A stretch of DNA of 64,000 bases, taken from positions 1-64,000 of the forward strand of contig CAVVKQ010000011.1 of NCBI GenBank assembly GCA_963748985.1. The letters run 5' to 3'. The notes beneath the pieces were generated by a model. It searched no databases. It worked only from the letters and a program-made list of their open reading frames with translations, and was not told the origin of the DNA. Within the stretch, counting starts at the first letter, position 1, and each line of letters starts with the position of its first letter. Of this stretch, positions 53,947 through 62,406 are shown in pieces. The stretch is from RPQJ01 sp963748985 (GTDB lineage: Bacteria > Pseudomonadota > Gammaproteobacteria > Steroidobacterales > Steroidobacteraceae). The position numbers were made by a program, and so were the translations under genes.

Positions 53947-54522
53947 TCTTGTATGCAAGCGGTTCATCGCCTTTTCGGCGCCATCTCGCAGCAGCACGAC
54001 GAGCGAGTCGAGACCGGCATCGATTGCGTCGACGATGGCGTTCTCCTCGGCCGGCCGCGCCCGCTGCAGCACGTAATCGATGACCTGTGACTTGTCACCC
54101 GGATGTCCGACCCCGAGCCGCAACCGCCAGAATTCAGCACCGCAGTGGGTGATGGTGTCGCGCAGGCCGTTGTGGCCGCCGTGACCGCCACCGAGCTTGA
54201 GCCGTGCGATGCCGCACTGCAGGTCGAGATCGTCGTGCACCACGAGCACTGCCGACACGGGCGCCTTGATGTAATCCATCAGCGCGCGGATCGACAGGCC
54301 GCTGCGGTTCATGTAGGTCTGCGGCTTCAGCAGCACCAGCTCCGTGCCTTCGACAACGACCTTGGCGATCTCGCCCTGGTAGCGCGCGTGCGCACGGAAC
54401 TGCACGCCGTGCCGGTAGGCAAGCGCGTCGACGAACCAGAATCCCGCGTTGTGACGCGTGAGCCGGTGTTCGGGCCCCGGATTGCCGAGTCCGACCACGA
54501 TCTGCAACGGTGTGCCGGCCAT
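53932..54522 (-). CDS. pth: Peptidyl-tRNA hydrolase
   Basis: Recycles peptidyl-tRNA. 196 residues: VGLGNPGPEHRLTRHNAGFWFVD with catalytic His in RHN (about 24), KPQTYMNRSG, VVHDDLDLQCGIARLKLGGGHGGHNGLRD with catalytic Asp. The usual Tyr in GPEY is His here. The C-terminus RVSSD and the stop are encoded by a GTGAGTA-GTGATTA heptamer pair of element B1, so the ancestral end has been replaced or extended. A strong terminator separates it from rplY upstream. Confidence 0.96.
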   Translation of the reverse strand: MAGTPLQIVVGLGNPGPEHRLTRHNAGFWFVDALAYRHGVQFRAHARYQGEIAKVVVEGTELVLLKPQTYMNRSGLSIRALMDYIKAPVSAVLVVHDDLDLQCGIARLKLGGGHGGHNGLRDTITHCGAEFWRLRLGVGHPGDKSQVIDYVLQRARPAEENAIVDAIDAGLDSLVVLLRDGAEKAMNRLHTRVSSD

Positions 54523-54540
54523 GTTGATCGTTCCGCCTGG

Positions 54541-54612
54541 AAAAAAAGCGAAAATCGGGCCGCCCCGTGCAGGGCGGCCCGCTGTCTCCGGCCGCTTTCA
54601 CTGCGGCCGGAG
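54541..54612 (-). terminator. Tandem-hairpin Rho-independent terminator after rplY
   Basis: On the minus strand, just after the rplY stop, come two perfect 10-bp stems. The first is 54586-54595 with 54603-54612 (7-nt loop); the second is 54556-54565 with 54572-54581 (6-nt loop). A T-rich tract with seven consecutive T at 54541-54547 follows. It should end prs/rplY transcripts before pth, so pth needs its own promoter within about 20 bp or readthrough. Confidence 0.85.
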
Positions 54613-54620
54613 CGTTCGCG

Positions 54621-55337
54621 TTACTTCTTGGCGTCCTTCTTGGCTTCGGCCGGCTTCGCCGCTGGCTTGGCTGCCGGCGCCGCTGCGCCCGCCGCTGGAG
54701 CCGCCGCCGCAGGAGCAGCACCCGCTGCCGCCTCGACGCCCGCCACTGCTTCCGGTTCCTCGGCTGCGCGCGCGTGGTGGATCGAAACGATCGGTGCATT
54801 GCGACCGTGCGTCAACTCGGGGATCTCGACGCCTGCCGGCACCTTGAGATCGGCGAGGTACAGCATCTGGTTCAGGTCGACGGCCGACAGATCGACCTCG
54901 ACGAACTCCGGCAGGTCCTTCGGGAAGCAGGTGATCTCCACCTCGTTGCGCAGGTGCGAAACGACGCCGCCCTTCTTGACGCCCGGCGAACCGGCCTCGC
55001 CCTTGAAGTGCAGCGGGATCGTGATGCGGATCTTCTCGTCGTCGAGGACGCGCTGCAGGTCGATGTGGACGATTGCGTTCTTCGCCGGGTGACGCTGCAC
55101 GTCCTTGAGGATCGCCGCCTGGTTCAGCTCGCCGACCTTCAGGTTGATGATCGTCGAGTAGAAGCGCTCGTTGTCGAGCAGCAGCAGCAGCTTGGTGTGA
55201 TCGAGCGCCAGCGCGCGCGGATCACGGTGGCCACCGTAGAGGATGGCCGGGACCTTGTTCGCGTGACGCAGGCGGCGGCTCGCACCTTTGCCCTGCGCGT
55301 CACGGAACTCGGCGACGAGTTCGAATGCAGTCTTCAT
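54621..55337 (-). CDS. rplY: 50S ribosomal protein L25 (CTC/TL5 family)
   Basis: 5S rRNA-binding protein, 238 residues, the long two-domain CTC form: N-terminal L25 domain (FRDAQGKGASRRLRHANKVPAILYGG) and C-terminal TL5 domain (EVEITCFPKDLPEFVEVDLSAVDLN). It ends in a tail of about 45 residues rich in Ala, Pro and Lys (ending KPAEAKKDAKK). Start ATG 55337; upstream open codons run into the B2 repeat and are non-coding. Order prs-rplY-pth-ychF is standard. Confidence 0.95.
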   Translation of the reverse strand: MKTAFELVAEFRDAQGKGASRRLRHANKVPAILYGGHRDPRALALDHTKLLLLLDNERFYSTIINLKVGELNQAAILKDVQRHPAKNAIVHIDLQRVLDDEKIRITIPLHFKGEAGSPGVKKGGVVSHLRNEVEITCFPKDLPEFVEVDLSAVDLNQMLYLADLKVPAGVEIPELTHGRNAPIVSIHHARAAEEPEAVAGVEAAAGAAPAAAAPAAGAAAPAAKPAAKPAEAKKDAKK

Positions 55338-55403
55338 TTGTAAACTCCAGTTGCACAGAAAATGCCGCTGCATCCGCGACCAGAATGCGGCGGCTCCAAA
55401 GAA

Positions 55404-55536
55404 GTGATTAGTGAGTAGTGAGTAGTGACTAGTCGGATGCAAGAGCGCTGCGGCGCCACTTTCGACCACTCACTGATCACTGATCACTACTCACTACTCA
55501 CTAATCACTACTCACTAATCACTACTCACTACTCAC
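55404..55536. repeat. Heptamer inverted-repeat element B2 (GTGANTA type)
   Basis: Four 7-mers (GTGATTA, GTGAGTA, GTGAGTA, GTGACTA) at 55404-55431 followed by GTCGGA (55432-55437). After 23 spacer bases come TTCGAC (55461-55466) and ten opposite-strand 7-mers in perfect phase, 55467-55536. The outermost unit directly abuts the prs stop codon (55537-55539). Arm lengths are unequal (4 versus 10 units). It lies between prs and rplY. Confidence 0.92.
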
Positions 55537-56490
55537 TCAATCCAGGTACAGCGAACTCACCGACTCTTCGTCCCGGATTCGACGCATCGTCTCGGCCAGC
55601 AGGCCCGCCACCGACAACTGGCGGATCTTGCGGCACGCCAGCGCGTTTTCACGCAGCGGGATCGTGTCCGTCACCACCAGCTCGTCGAGCGCCGAAGCCT
55701 CGATGCGGTCCACCGCGGGGCCCGAAAGCACCGGGTGGGTGATATAGGCCACGACGCGCTTCGCGCCGTGGTCCTTCAACGCCTTCGCCGCGTGGCACAG
55801 CGTGCCCGCGGTATCCACCATGTCGTCGACGAGGACGCAGCTCTTGCCCTCGACCTCGCCGATGATGTTCATCACTTCCGACACGTTGGCCCGCGCGCGG
55901 CGCTTGTCGATGATCGCGAGGTCCGCGTCGTCGAGGCGCTTTGCGATTGCTCGTGCGCGCACCACGCCGCCGACGTCCGGCGACACGACCACGAGGTCAT
56001 CGTACTTCTGCCGCCACACTTCGCCGAGCAGCACCGGCGACGAGTACACGTTGTCCACGGGGATGTCGAAGAACCCCTGGATCTGGTCCGCGTGCAGGTC
56101 GACCGTCAGCACTCGATGCACACCCACGCCGGCGACCATGTTGGCCACCACCTTTGCCGTGATCGCGACGCGCGTGGCGCGCGGACGTCGATCCTGGCGG
56201 GCGTAGCCGAAATACGGCACCACCGCGGTGACGCGGGCGGCCGAAGCACGACGGCACGCATCCACCATCAACAACAGTTCCATCAAGTGGTCGTTCGCCG
56301 GCGGGCACGTCGACTGCAGGATAAAGACGTCGCGCCCGCGCACGTTCTCCATCAGCTCGACCGTGACTTCGCCGTCACTGAAACGACCAACGTGGGCACG
56401 GCCCAGCGGCACCTGCAGGTATCGCGCAATGTCCTGCGCGAGCTGCGGGTTCGCGTTGCCCGTGAACACCGCCATCATGGGGCCGTCCAT
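55537..56490 (-). CDS. prs: Ribose-phosphate pyrophosphokinase (class I)
   Basis: Makes PRPP from ribose-5-phosphate and ATP. 317 residues: FSDGEVTVELMENVRGRDVF, PYFGYARQDRRPRATRVAITAKVVANM, VLTVDLHADQIQGFFDIPVDN and PRPP loop CVLVDDMVDTAGTL. Typical essential enzyme, next to tRNA-Gln and ispE. The TGA stop touches element B2 without an intervening base. Confidence 0.96.
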   Translation of the reverse strand: MDGPMMAVFTGNANPQLAQDIARYLQVPLGRAHVGRFSDGEVTVELMENVRGRDVFILQSTCPPANDHLMELLLMVDACRRASAARVTAVVPYFGYARQDRRPRATRVAITAKVVANMVAGVGVHRVLTVDLHADQIQGFFDIPVDNVYSSPVLLGEVWRQKYDDLVVVSPDVGGVVRARAIAKRLDDADLAIIDKRRARANVSEVMNIIGEVEGKSCVLVDDMVDTAGTLCHAAKALKDHGAKRVVAYITHPVLSGPAVDRIEASALDELVVTDTIPLRENALACRKIRQLSVAGLLAETMRRIRDEESVSSLYLD

Positions 56491-56516
56491 CTACGCGCCT
56501 CTCCCGTAATCTCGGT

Positions 56517-56591
56517 TGGCTGGGGTGGAAGGATTCGAACCTCCGAATGGCGGGATCAAAACCCGCTGCCTTACCACTTGGCGACACCCCA
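56517..56591 (-). tRNA. tRNA-Gln (TTG)
   Basis: 75 nt with encoded CCA. Acceptor TGGGGTG/CACCCCA with G73, D-arm GCCAAGTGGTAAGGC, anticodon loop TTTTGAT, T-arm GGAGGTTCGAATCCTTC. The U1-A72 pair is typical of bacterial tRNA-Gln. It lies between ispE and prs as in many gammaproteobacteria and is likely co-transcribed with them. Confidence 0.95.
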
Positions 56592-56648
56592 ACGCATTCG
56601 TTGCCCAAGCCCCGTCGTCGTACCGCCCTGAAGCCGTCACCAACCGCA

Positions 56649-57539
56649 TCATCCCGGCCCGAACTCGCGCTCGAACTGCAAACGTGCAGTGAGCGGCGAC
56701 TGGTTGAGGCCGTGCGCAATCCATCCCCGCCATTCGTCTGGCTTGTCCGCGAGCACCGCGGCCGCATGCGTCGCATCAGTCATCGGTGCGAAGACACAAG
56801 CGCCGGTGCCCGTGAGTCGTGCGGGTCCATGGCGACCGAGCCACTCGAGGGCTTCGGCGACGACCGGGTACCGACGCCGGACCACAGGTTCGCAATCATT
56901 CCGACCGCCGGTCTGCAGGAAGCCGGCAATTGTGAGGACCGGAGAATCCCTTGTCAATTCAGGGGCTTTGAACACTTCAGCCGTGCTGATGGCGACATCA
57001 GGCTGCAGCAGCAGGTAGACCGGCTCAGGGAAGTCGACCGGCACCAAGCGCTCGCCCACGCCTTCGGCCCAGGCCGCGTGGCCGTGCACGAAAACAGGAA
57101 TGTCGGCGCCAAGGCTCAATCCGAGCTCGGCCAGGCGTTCGCAGTCGAACCCGATTTCCCACAATTGATTGAGACCGACCAGAACTGTAGCTGCATCTGA
57201 ACTTCCCCCGCCCACGCCACCGCCCATCGGCAGTCTTTTTTCAACCTCTATCGCCACTCCTTGCCTCATTGGCATTTCGGTTTCCGCCGCGGCGGCGGCC
57301 AGACAACGGGCGGCTCGCACGACAAGGTCATCCTCGGCTGCGACCCCTGGGAGGGCGCCTAACCTTTCAATGACGCCCGGAGGGCGCTGGTAAAAGTGAA
57401 TCGAGTCCCCCAGGTCGATGAATTGAAACGCTGTCTGCAGCTCGTGGTACCCGTCGGACCGGCGCCCCACGATGTGGAGGAACAGGTTCAGCTTGCCCGG
57501 CGCGGGCCACGACGCGGGGTGTCCCAGCGGGAGGTTCAT
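56649..57539 (-). CDS. ispE: 4-diphosphocytidyl-2-C-methyl-D-erythritol kinase
   Basis: GHMP kinase of the MEP isoprenoid pathway. 296 residues: APGKLNLFLHIVGRRSDGYHELQT (about 12-35), the ATP loop LPMGGGVGGGSSDAATVLVGLN (about 103-124), LGADIPVFVHG and LTGTGACVFAP. ATG 57539 overlaps the lolB stop by 4 bp. Standard lolB-ispE-tRNA-prs order. Confidence 0.96.
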   Translation of the reverse strand: MNLPLGHPASWPAPGKLNLFLHIVGRRSDGYHELQTAFQFIDLGDSIHFYQRPPGVIERLGALPGVAAEDDLVVRAARCLAAAAAETEMPMRQGVAIEVEKRLPMGGGVGGGSSDAATVLVGLNQLWEIGFDCERLAELGLSLGADIPVFVHGHAAWAEGVGERLVPVDFPEPVYLLLQPDVAISTAEVFKAPELTRDSPVLTIAGFLQTGGRNDCEPVVRRRYPVVAEALEWLGRHGPARLTGTGACVFAPMTDATHAAAVLADKPDEWRGWIAHGLNQSPLTARLQFEREFGPG

Positions 57540-58129
57540 GGAGCCGGCAGGATCCAGTCGTCGACGACGATCCTCACCCGCGCCCCGTTGGTCGTTGCCG
57601 TCAGGCGCACGGGCAGGCTCCATCCCGCCTGGGATTTCAGTTCCTCATAACTGACGACCCAGCCGTCCTGGACGAACCCGGGCACCGAACCCGCGCTGGT
57701 CTGCACAGGACCGTTGCCCGGGCGCGCGGGCGCCGGCGCACCGAGCATCCAGTAACGCAGCTCGGCCAGGGGCAGCTTCACACCCAGCCGGCGCTCGAGC
57801 TCGGCCTTTGCGGCCTCGCCATTGAGGGGCTGTCCCGCGCGATCTGACAGTTCGAACGTTGTCCCGTCTGTAACCAACGCCAATCCACCCGCACCCAACG
57901 GCCCGCGCAACGTGAGCTCGGTGCGCTCGGAGCGCTGCTGCCAGACGAAACTGCCGCTGCCGCCTTCACCTTGCGCCGCGAGGGCGATGCGTCCCTTGGC
58001 CATCCATTGCGTGAGTTGCTCGGGGTCGGCCGGGCGCGACCCGGGCGGGCTGCCGACAGGGGTCGTCGCACACGCTGTCACCAGCAGTGCACAAGCCAGG
58101 GCGGCGAACAACGGACGCATGCGGAACAT
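57536..58129 (-). CDS. lolB: Outer-membrane lipoprotein receptor LolB
   Basis: Receives lipoproteins from LolA and inserts them into the outer membrane. About 197 residues: lipobox LLVTAC with Cys near 19, WMAKGRIALAAQGEGGSGSFVWQQ, and PLAELRYWMLGAPAPA. Start ATG 58129 or ATG 58120, both giving a normal signal peptide. It sits 15 bp after the TPR lipoprotein and overlaps ispE. Confidence 0.92.
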   Translation of the reverse strand: MFRMRPLFAALACALLVTACATTPVGSPPGSRPADPEQLTQWMAKGRIALAAQGEGGSGSFVWQQRSERTELTLRGPLGAGGLALVTDGTTFELSDRAGQPLNGEAAKAELERRLGVKLPLAELRYWMLGAPAPARPGNGPVQTSAGSVPGFVQDGWVVSYEELKSQAGWSLPVRLTATTNGARVRIVVDDWILPAP

Positions 58130-58143
58130 GGCCTGCCCGTGGC

Positions 58144-59832
58144 TCAGGGACCGGCGCGCTCGATGCGCGCGCGCAGTTTCTCGTTCGCGGGCGCTTTCGC
58201 GAGCGCCGCTTTCCACGTAGCGCGGGCCGCCTTTTCGTCACCCATCGCCCACTGCACCTCGCCAATGTGCAGGTCGATTTCAGGGTCGGCGCCCGACTCG
58301 CTGGCACGCTGCAGGTGGTCGAGCGCTGCGGGGTAGTTGCCTTCCTTGTACAGCAGCCAACCCATGCTATCGAGCGTGGCTGCATTGTCAGGCGACTGGG
58401 CCAGTGCAGCCGTCAGCAGCTCACGCGCCTCGGGCAGGTTCTTGCCGTTGTCGGCCAGCGTGTAGCCGAGCGCATTCTGCACGTGGGCATCGCCGGGACG
58501 CTCGGCAAGCAACGCGCGCAGGTCGCGGATGGCCGCGTCTTCCTTGCCCGTGCGCTCGAGGAAGAACGTGCGGTTCAGCCGCAGCTCGAGCGCGTCCGGA
58601 TACCGCGCGAGGCCTTCCTCGAACACCTGCGCAGCGCGACGGGTGTCGCCGCGATATTCCAGCAGGCCCGCTTTTGCCGAAATGACGGCGGGCGCCAGCT
58701 GCGGCTGCGTGCGCGCGAGTTCGTCGAGGTGAGTGGCGCCGGCGTCGGTGCCCGACTGTTCGGCCTTGATGCGCGCCACCCGCTGCTGCGCGGCGAGATT
58801 GTAGTCGCCGCCAGCAACGCGCGAGTAATAGCGCAGGGCACGGTCCGTGTCCTTGCGCCGCTCGGCAATCACGCCGAGGAAATACAATGCTTCATACGAC
58901 TGGGCGCCCGTGGCCAACAGGTTCTCGAACTGCGCCGACGCCGCGTCGAGGTTGTCGGCATCGAGTTCCATCGCGCCCAGCGTGCGGATCGCTCCCGGCA
59001 CCACGGTCTTGCCGGTCGTGTAAGGCGTCAGCATTGCCCTCGCCTCCTGGTCGCGGCCCGTCGCCGACAGCAGCAGCGCGTACTCGAGGTGCGTGCCGAC
59101 GTCGGAATCGGGTGCGGTGACGAGATCGCGCGCGATGGCGAGACCCTCCTCGTCCTTGCCGGTCGCGATCATCGTGCGCGCCAGCAGCATCTTCGCGGGC
59201 TTCCAGAACGGCGCCTTGGCGACGGCCGTCTCCGCCGATTTTTCGGCCACTGCGAAATTATCGGCCCGCAGGGCCGCGCTGCCATACGCGTAATGTCCCT
59301 CGCCGACGCCGGGGTGCCGGGTCGAGAGGCGCCGGAAGAGCTCCATGACGTCGGTCGAGACGCCTTCATCGCCGATCACGGGCAGCAATGCCAGGTAGCC
59401 CGCGGCCGGACTGATGTAAACAGTGTCGAGCAGGTAAGCGAACTGGGCTTCCGCGTCATCGAGCCGATGCAGCTTGAGCGCGGTAATGCCCGCGTAGCGA
59501 TGCGCGTTCTCGCTGGTCGGGTTGATCTCCAGCCAGCGGTCGGCGGCCAGCGCAGCCTCCCGCAGCTGGGTGTGATCAAACGCTGCGCGCGTGGCCTGCT
59601 CGGCGATCATCTCGTCGTCGGAGCGCTGGGCGGCCTCGCGGTACAGCCGGGCGCCGGCCGGAAACTCGCCACGCTCGAACGCGGCTTCAGCTTCGGCCAG
59701 GCGGGCCTCGGGCAACATTGCATCGCCCGCTGCACCGGGGCCGGCGGGGTCCGTCGCGGCGCAAGCCACGAGTAAACCGAGGAAGATCGCGCCAAGGGCG
59801 CTACGGAAGGCACGGATAATGCGGATTGGCAT
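58144..59832 (-). CDS. TPR-repeat lipoprotein
   Basis: 562 residues. Signal sequence with lipobox LLVAC (Cys about 23), then about a dozen TPR/Sel1-like helical repeats across the rest; the best are near the C-terminus (AHVQNALGYTLADNGKNLPEARELL, AATLDSMGWLLYKEGNYPAAL). It precedes lolB in many gammaproteobacteria. Role unknown; probably an outer-membrane-associated scaffold. Divergent from hemA across an 89-bp gap. Confidence 0.9.
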   Translation of the reverse strand: MPIRIIRAFRSALGAIFLGLLVACAATDPAGPGAAGDAMLPEARLAEAEAAFERGEFPAGARLYREAAQRSDDEMIAEQATRAAFDHTQLREAALAADRWLEINPTSENAHRYAGITALKLHRLDDAEAQFAYLLDTVYISPAAGYLALLPVIGDEGVSTDVMELFRRLSTRHPGVGEGHYAYGSAALRADNFAVAEKSAETAVAKAPFWKPAKMLLARTMIATGKDEEGLAIARDLVTAPDSDVGTHLEYALLLSATGRDQEARAMLTPYTTGKTVVPGAIRTLGAMELDADNLDAASAQFENLLATGAQSYEALYFLGVIAERRKDTDRALRYYSRVAGGDYNLAAQQRVARIKAEQSGTDAGATHLDELARTQPQLAPAVISAKAGLLEYRGDTRRAAQVFEEGLARYPDALELRLNRTFFLERTGKEDAAIRDLRALLAERPGDAHVQNALGYTLADNGKNLPEARELLTAALAQSPDNAATLDSMGWLLYKEGNYPAALDHLQRASESGADPEIDLHIGEVQWAMGDEKAARATWKAALAKAPANEKLRARIERAGP

Positions 59833-59921
59833 GGCATCAGCACTATAGCCGAAGCTAACCGCAGCTTGTGTTGCGGGGTCCGTTCACCCAGAATTTCGCG
59901 ACTTTCCACACCAGGTCCCGG

Positions 59922-61181
59922 ATGTCTCTCGTCGTCGTCGGCATCAACCACCGCACCGCTCCCGTCGAAGTTCGTGAGCGCGTGGTCTTCGAGCCGGCTC
60001 GCATCCCGGAAGCGTTGCAACAACTGCGAAACCTGCCGGACGTCCACGAGACGGTCATCGTCTCGACGTGCAACCGGACCGAGCTCTATTGTGTCGCCGA
60101 GAATCTTGGCCAGGCCGAACTCGGGGACTGGCTGCAGCGGTACCACGGACTTGGCATACCGTTGCACCACAGTCTCTATCACCACGACGATGACAAGGCC
60201 GTCACCCACGCGTTCTCGGTTGCGTCAGGCCTCGACTCGATGGTGATCGGCGAGCCGCAGATCCTTGGCCAGCTCAAGGATGCCTACCGGCTCGCGCAGG
60301 AAGCGGGCACGACCGGCCCGGTGCTGAATCGCCTGTTCCAGTCCGCGTTCTCCGTGGCGAAGCGAGTGCGCACCGAAACCAAGATCGGGGCCAATGCCGT
60401 ATCCGTTGCCTCGGCCGCTGTGGCGATGGCACGCACCGTATTTGCGAGCTTCGACAACCGGACTGCGCTCCTGGTGGGCGCAGGCGAGACTGTCGCGCTT
60501 GCGGCAAGGCACCTGTACGCCGACGGCATGCGCCGGATGATCATTGCCAATCGCAGCGTCGACCGTGCGCGGGAACTGGCCGCCGAATTCCACGGTTTCG
60601 CGATCGGCCTTGACGAGATTGCGAACCACCTGAAGGAAGCCGACATCGTCGTCGCTTCCACGGCCGCCCCGCACTCGATCATCACGCGGCAAATGACGGA
60701 GCAGGCGCTACGCGCCCGCAAGCGCCGCCCGATGTTCATGGTGGACATCGCAGTGCCGCGCGACATCGACCCCGACGTCGCCGAACTCGAGGACGTCTAC
60801 CTTTTCACGGTCGACGACCTGCAGTCGGTCGTCAACGAAAACCTCGAGGGACGCCGCCAGGCTGCGCGTGAAGCCGGCGCACTGATCGACGCCGAGGTCG
60901 AACGTTTCGCGCATCTGCTGCGCACGCGCGACGCCGCGCCACTCATCCGCCGCCTGCGCGACGACGCGGACCGCACGCGCCAACGCACGCTCGAACAGGC
61001 CCGCCTGATGCTGGCCCACGGCAAGAGCCAGGACGAAGTCCTGAGCTTTCTCGCCAACACGCTCACGAACCGACTCATCCACGCGCCCAGCCAGCGGCTG
61101 CGCGACGCGGCGGAGACCGGCGACGGCGAGGTCATCGAGACGATCGCCGACATCTACCGGCTCGATCAGCCGCACGATTGA
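59922..61181 (+). CDS. hemA: Glutamyl-tRNA reductase
   Basis: First step of C5 heme synthesis: Glu-tRNA to glutamate-1-semialdehyde. 419 residues: VVGINHRTAPVEVRE, catalytic Cys in STCNRTELY (about 50), SGLDSMVIGEPQILGQ and NADPH block ALLVGAGETVALAARHL. ATG 59922 gives MSLVVVGINHRTAP; upstream codons are non-coding. TGA overlaps the prfA ATG by one base. Confidence 0.96.
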   Translation: MSLVVVGINHRTAPVEVRERVVFEPARIPEALQQLRNLPDVHETVIVSTCNRTELYCVAENLGQAELGDWLQRYHGLGIPLHHSLYHHDDDKAVTHAFSVASGLDSMVIGEPQILGQLKDAYRLAQEAGTTGPVLNRLFQSAFSVAKRVRTETKIGANAVSVASAAVAMARTVFASFDNRTALLVGAGETVALAARHLYADGMRRMIIANRSVDRARELAAEFHGFAIGLDEIANHLKEADIVVASTAAPHSIITRQMTEQALRARKRRPMFMVDIAVPRDIDPDVAELEDVYLFTVDDLQSVVNENLEGRRQAAREAGALIDAEVERFAHLLRTRDAAPLIRRLRDDADRTRQRTLEQARLMLAHGKSQDEVLSFLANTLTNRLIHAPSQRLRDAAETGDGEVIETIADIYRLDQPHD

Positions 61182-62260
61182 TGAAAGAGTCGATCCGACG
61201 CCGCCTCGAAAGGACGGTAGAGCGTTTCGAGGAAGTGGGTGCGCTGCTCGCCGACCCCGACGTGATTGCGAAACAGGGCCAGTTCCGCGATCTCTCGATG
61301 GAATATTCGCGGCTCGAGTCCGTCGCGCAGCGGTTCAGGGAATTTTCCCGGCTCGAAGGCGAACTGCGTGCCGCGGAAGAAATGGCCTCCGGCGCCGACA
61401 TCGAGATGCGCGAGCTGGCCGCGGACGAAGTGCGCGAACTGCACGAACGGATCGATGCGGAAGGCCTAGAACTCACGCACCTGCTGGTCCCGAAGGATCC
61501 GCGCGACGACTCCAACATATTCCTGGAAATCCGCGCCGGCACCGGCGGGGACGAAGCCGCGATTTTCGCCGGCGATTTGTTCCGCATGTATTCGCGCTAT
61601 GCCGAGCGGCAGGGCTGGAAGGTCGAGGTGCTGAGCGAAAGCGCGGGCGAACACGGCGGCTACAAGGAAATCATCAGCCGCGTGGTGGGCCGCGGTGCAT
61701 ATTCGAAGCTGAAGTTCGAATCCGGGGCGCACCGCGTGCAGCGCGTGCCGGCGACGGAAGCGCAAGGCCGCATCCACACCTCCGCGTGCACGGTCGCGAT
61801 CCTGCCGGAACTCGAAGAGATCGAGGATCTGCCGATCAATCCCGCCGAGCTGCGTGTCGATACGTTCCGCGCCTCGGGCGCCGGCGGCCAGCACGTCAAC
61901 AAGACGGATTCGGCCATCCGCATCACTCACCTCCCGACGGGTGTCGTGGTGGAGTGCCAGGACGAACGCTCGCAGCACAAGAACCGCTCGCGCGCGATGT
62001 CGCTGCTGCGGGCGCGCCTGCTGGAAGCGCAACGGCAGAAGCAGACGGCGCAGCAGGCGCAGGAGCGCAAGCTGCAGGTGGGCACGGGCGACCGCTCCGA
62101 GCGGATCCGCACCTACAACTATCCGCAGGGGCGAGTGACGGATCACCGCATCAACCTGACGCTGTACCAGCTGCCCTCGGTCATGGAGGGCGCTCTCGCC
62201 GACGTGATCGGCCCGCTGCAGCAGGAATGGCAGGCGGAGCAGCTGGCGCAGCTGGAGTGA
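61181..62260 (+). CDS. prfA: Peptide chain release factor 1
   Basis: Terminates at UAA/UAG. 359 residues from ATG 61181. Anticodon-like loop and GGQ motif: FRASGAGGQHVNKTDSAIRITH. RAGTGGDEAAIFAGDLFRMY and DRSERIRTYNYPQGRVTDHRI are family blocks. The stop codon and the last G of the final Glu codon belong to element B3: the frame ends CTG GAG TGA inside a GTGAGTA unit. Confidence 0.96.
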   Translation: MKESIRRRLERTVERFEEVGALLADPDVIAKQGQFRDLSMEYSRLESVAQRFREFSRLEGELRAAEEMASGADIEMRELAADEVRELHERIDAEGLELTHLLVPKDPRDDSNIFLEIRAGTGGDEAAIFAGDLFRMYSRYAERQGWKVEVLSESAGEHGGYKEIISRVVGRGAYSKLKFESGAHRVQRVPATEAQGRIHTSACTVAILPELEEIEDLPINPAELRVDTFRASGAGGQHVNKTDSAIRITHLPTGVVVECQDERSQHKNRSRAMSLLRARLLEAQRQKQTAQQAQERKLQVGTGDRSERIRTYNYPQGRVTDHRINLTLYQLPSVMEGALADVIGPLQQEWQAEQLAQLE

Positions 62261-62399
62261 GTAGTGAATAGTGAATAGTGAGTAGTGAGTAGTGAATAGT
62301 GAGTAGTTGGAGACTGCAGTTGTCACTGCTGGTGTAGCCGCTCGTCTTGCCAATCACTACTCACTACTCACTACTCACTACTCACTAATCACTAATCAC
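62257..62399. repeat. Heptamer inverted-repeat element B3 (GTGANTA type)
   Basis: Seven 7-mers at 62257-62305 (GTGAGTA, GTGAATA, GTGAATA, GTGAGTA, GTGAGTA, GTGAATA, GTGAGTA) then GTTGGA. After a 39-base spacer (62312-62350) come seven opposite-strand 7-mers at 62351-62399. The first unit contains the prfA stop; the last ends seven bases before the prmC ATG, leaving no normal Shine-Dalgarno sequence apart from the arm. Confidence 0.92.
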
Positions 62400-62406
62400 T
62401 TCCCCC

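Noticed and set aside
53793..62399. Heptamer arrays as possible CRISPR arrays
   Set aside because: Units are 7 bp with no spacers between them and no cas genes are nearby.
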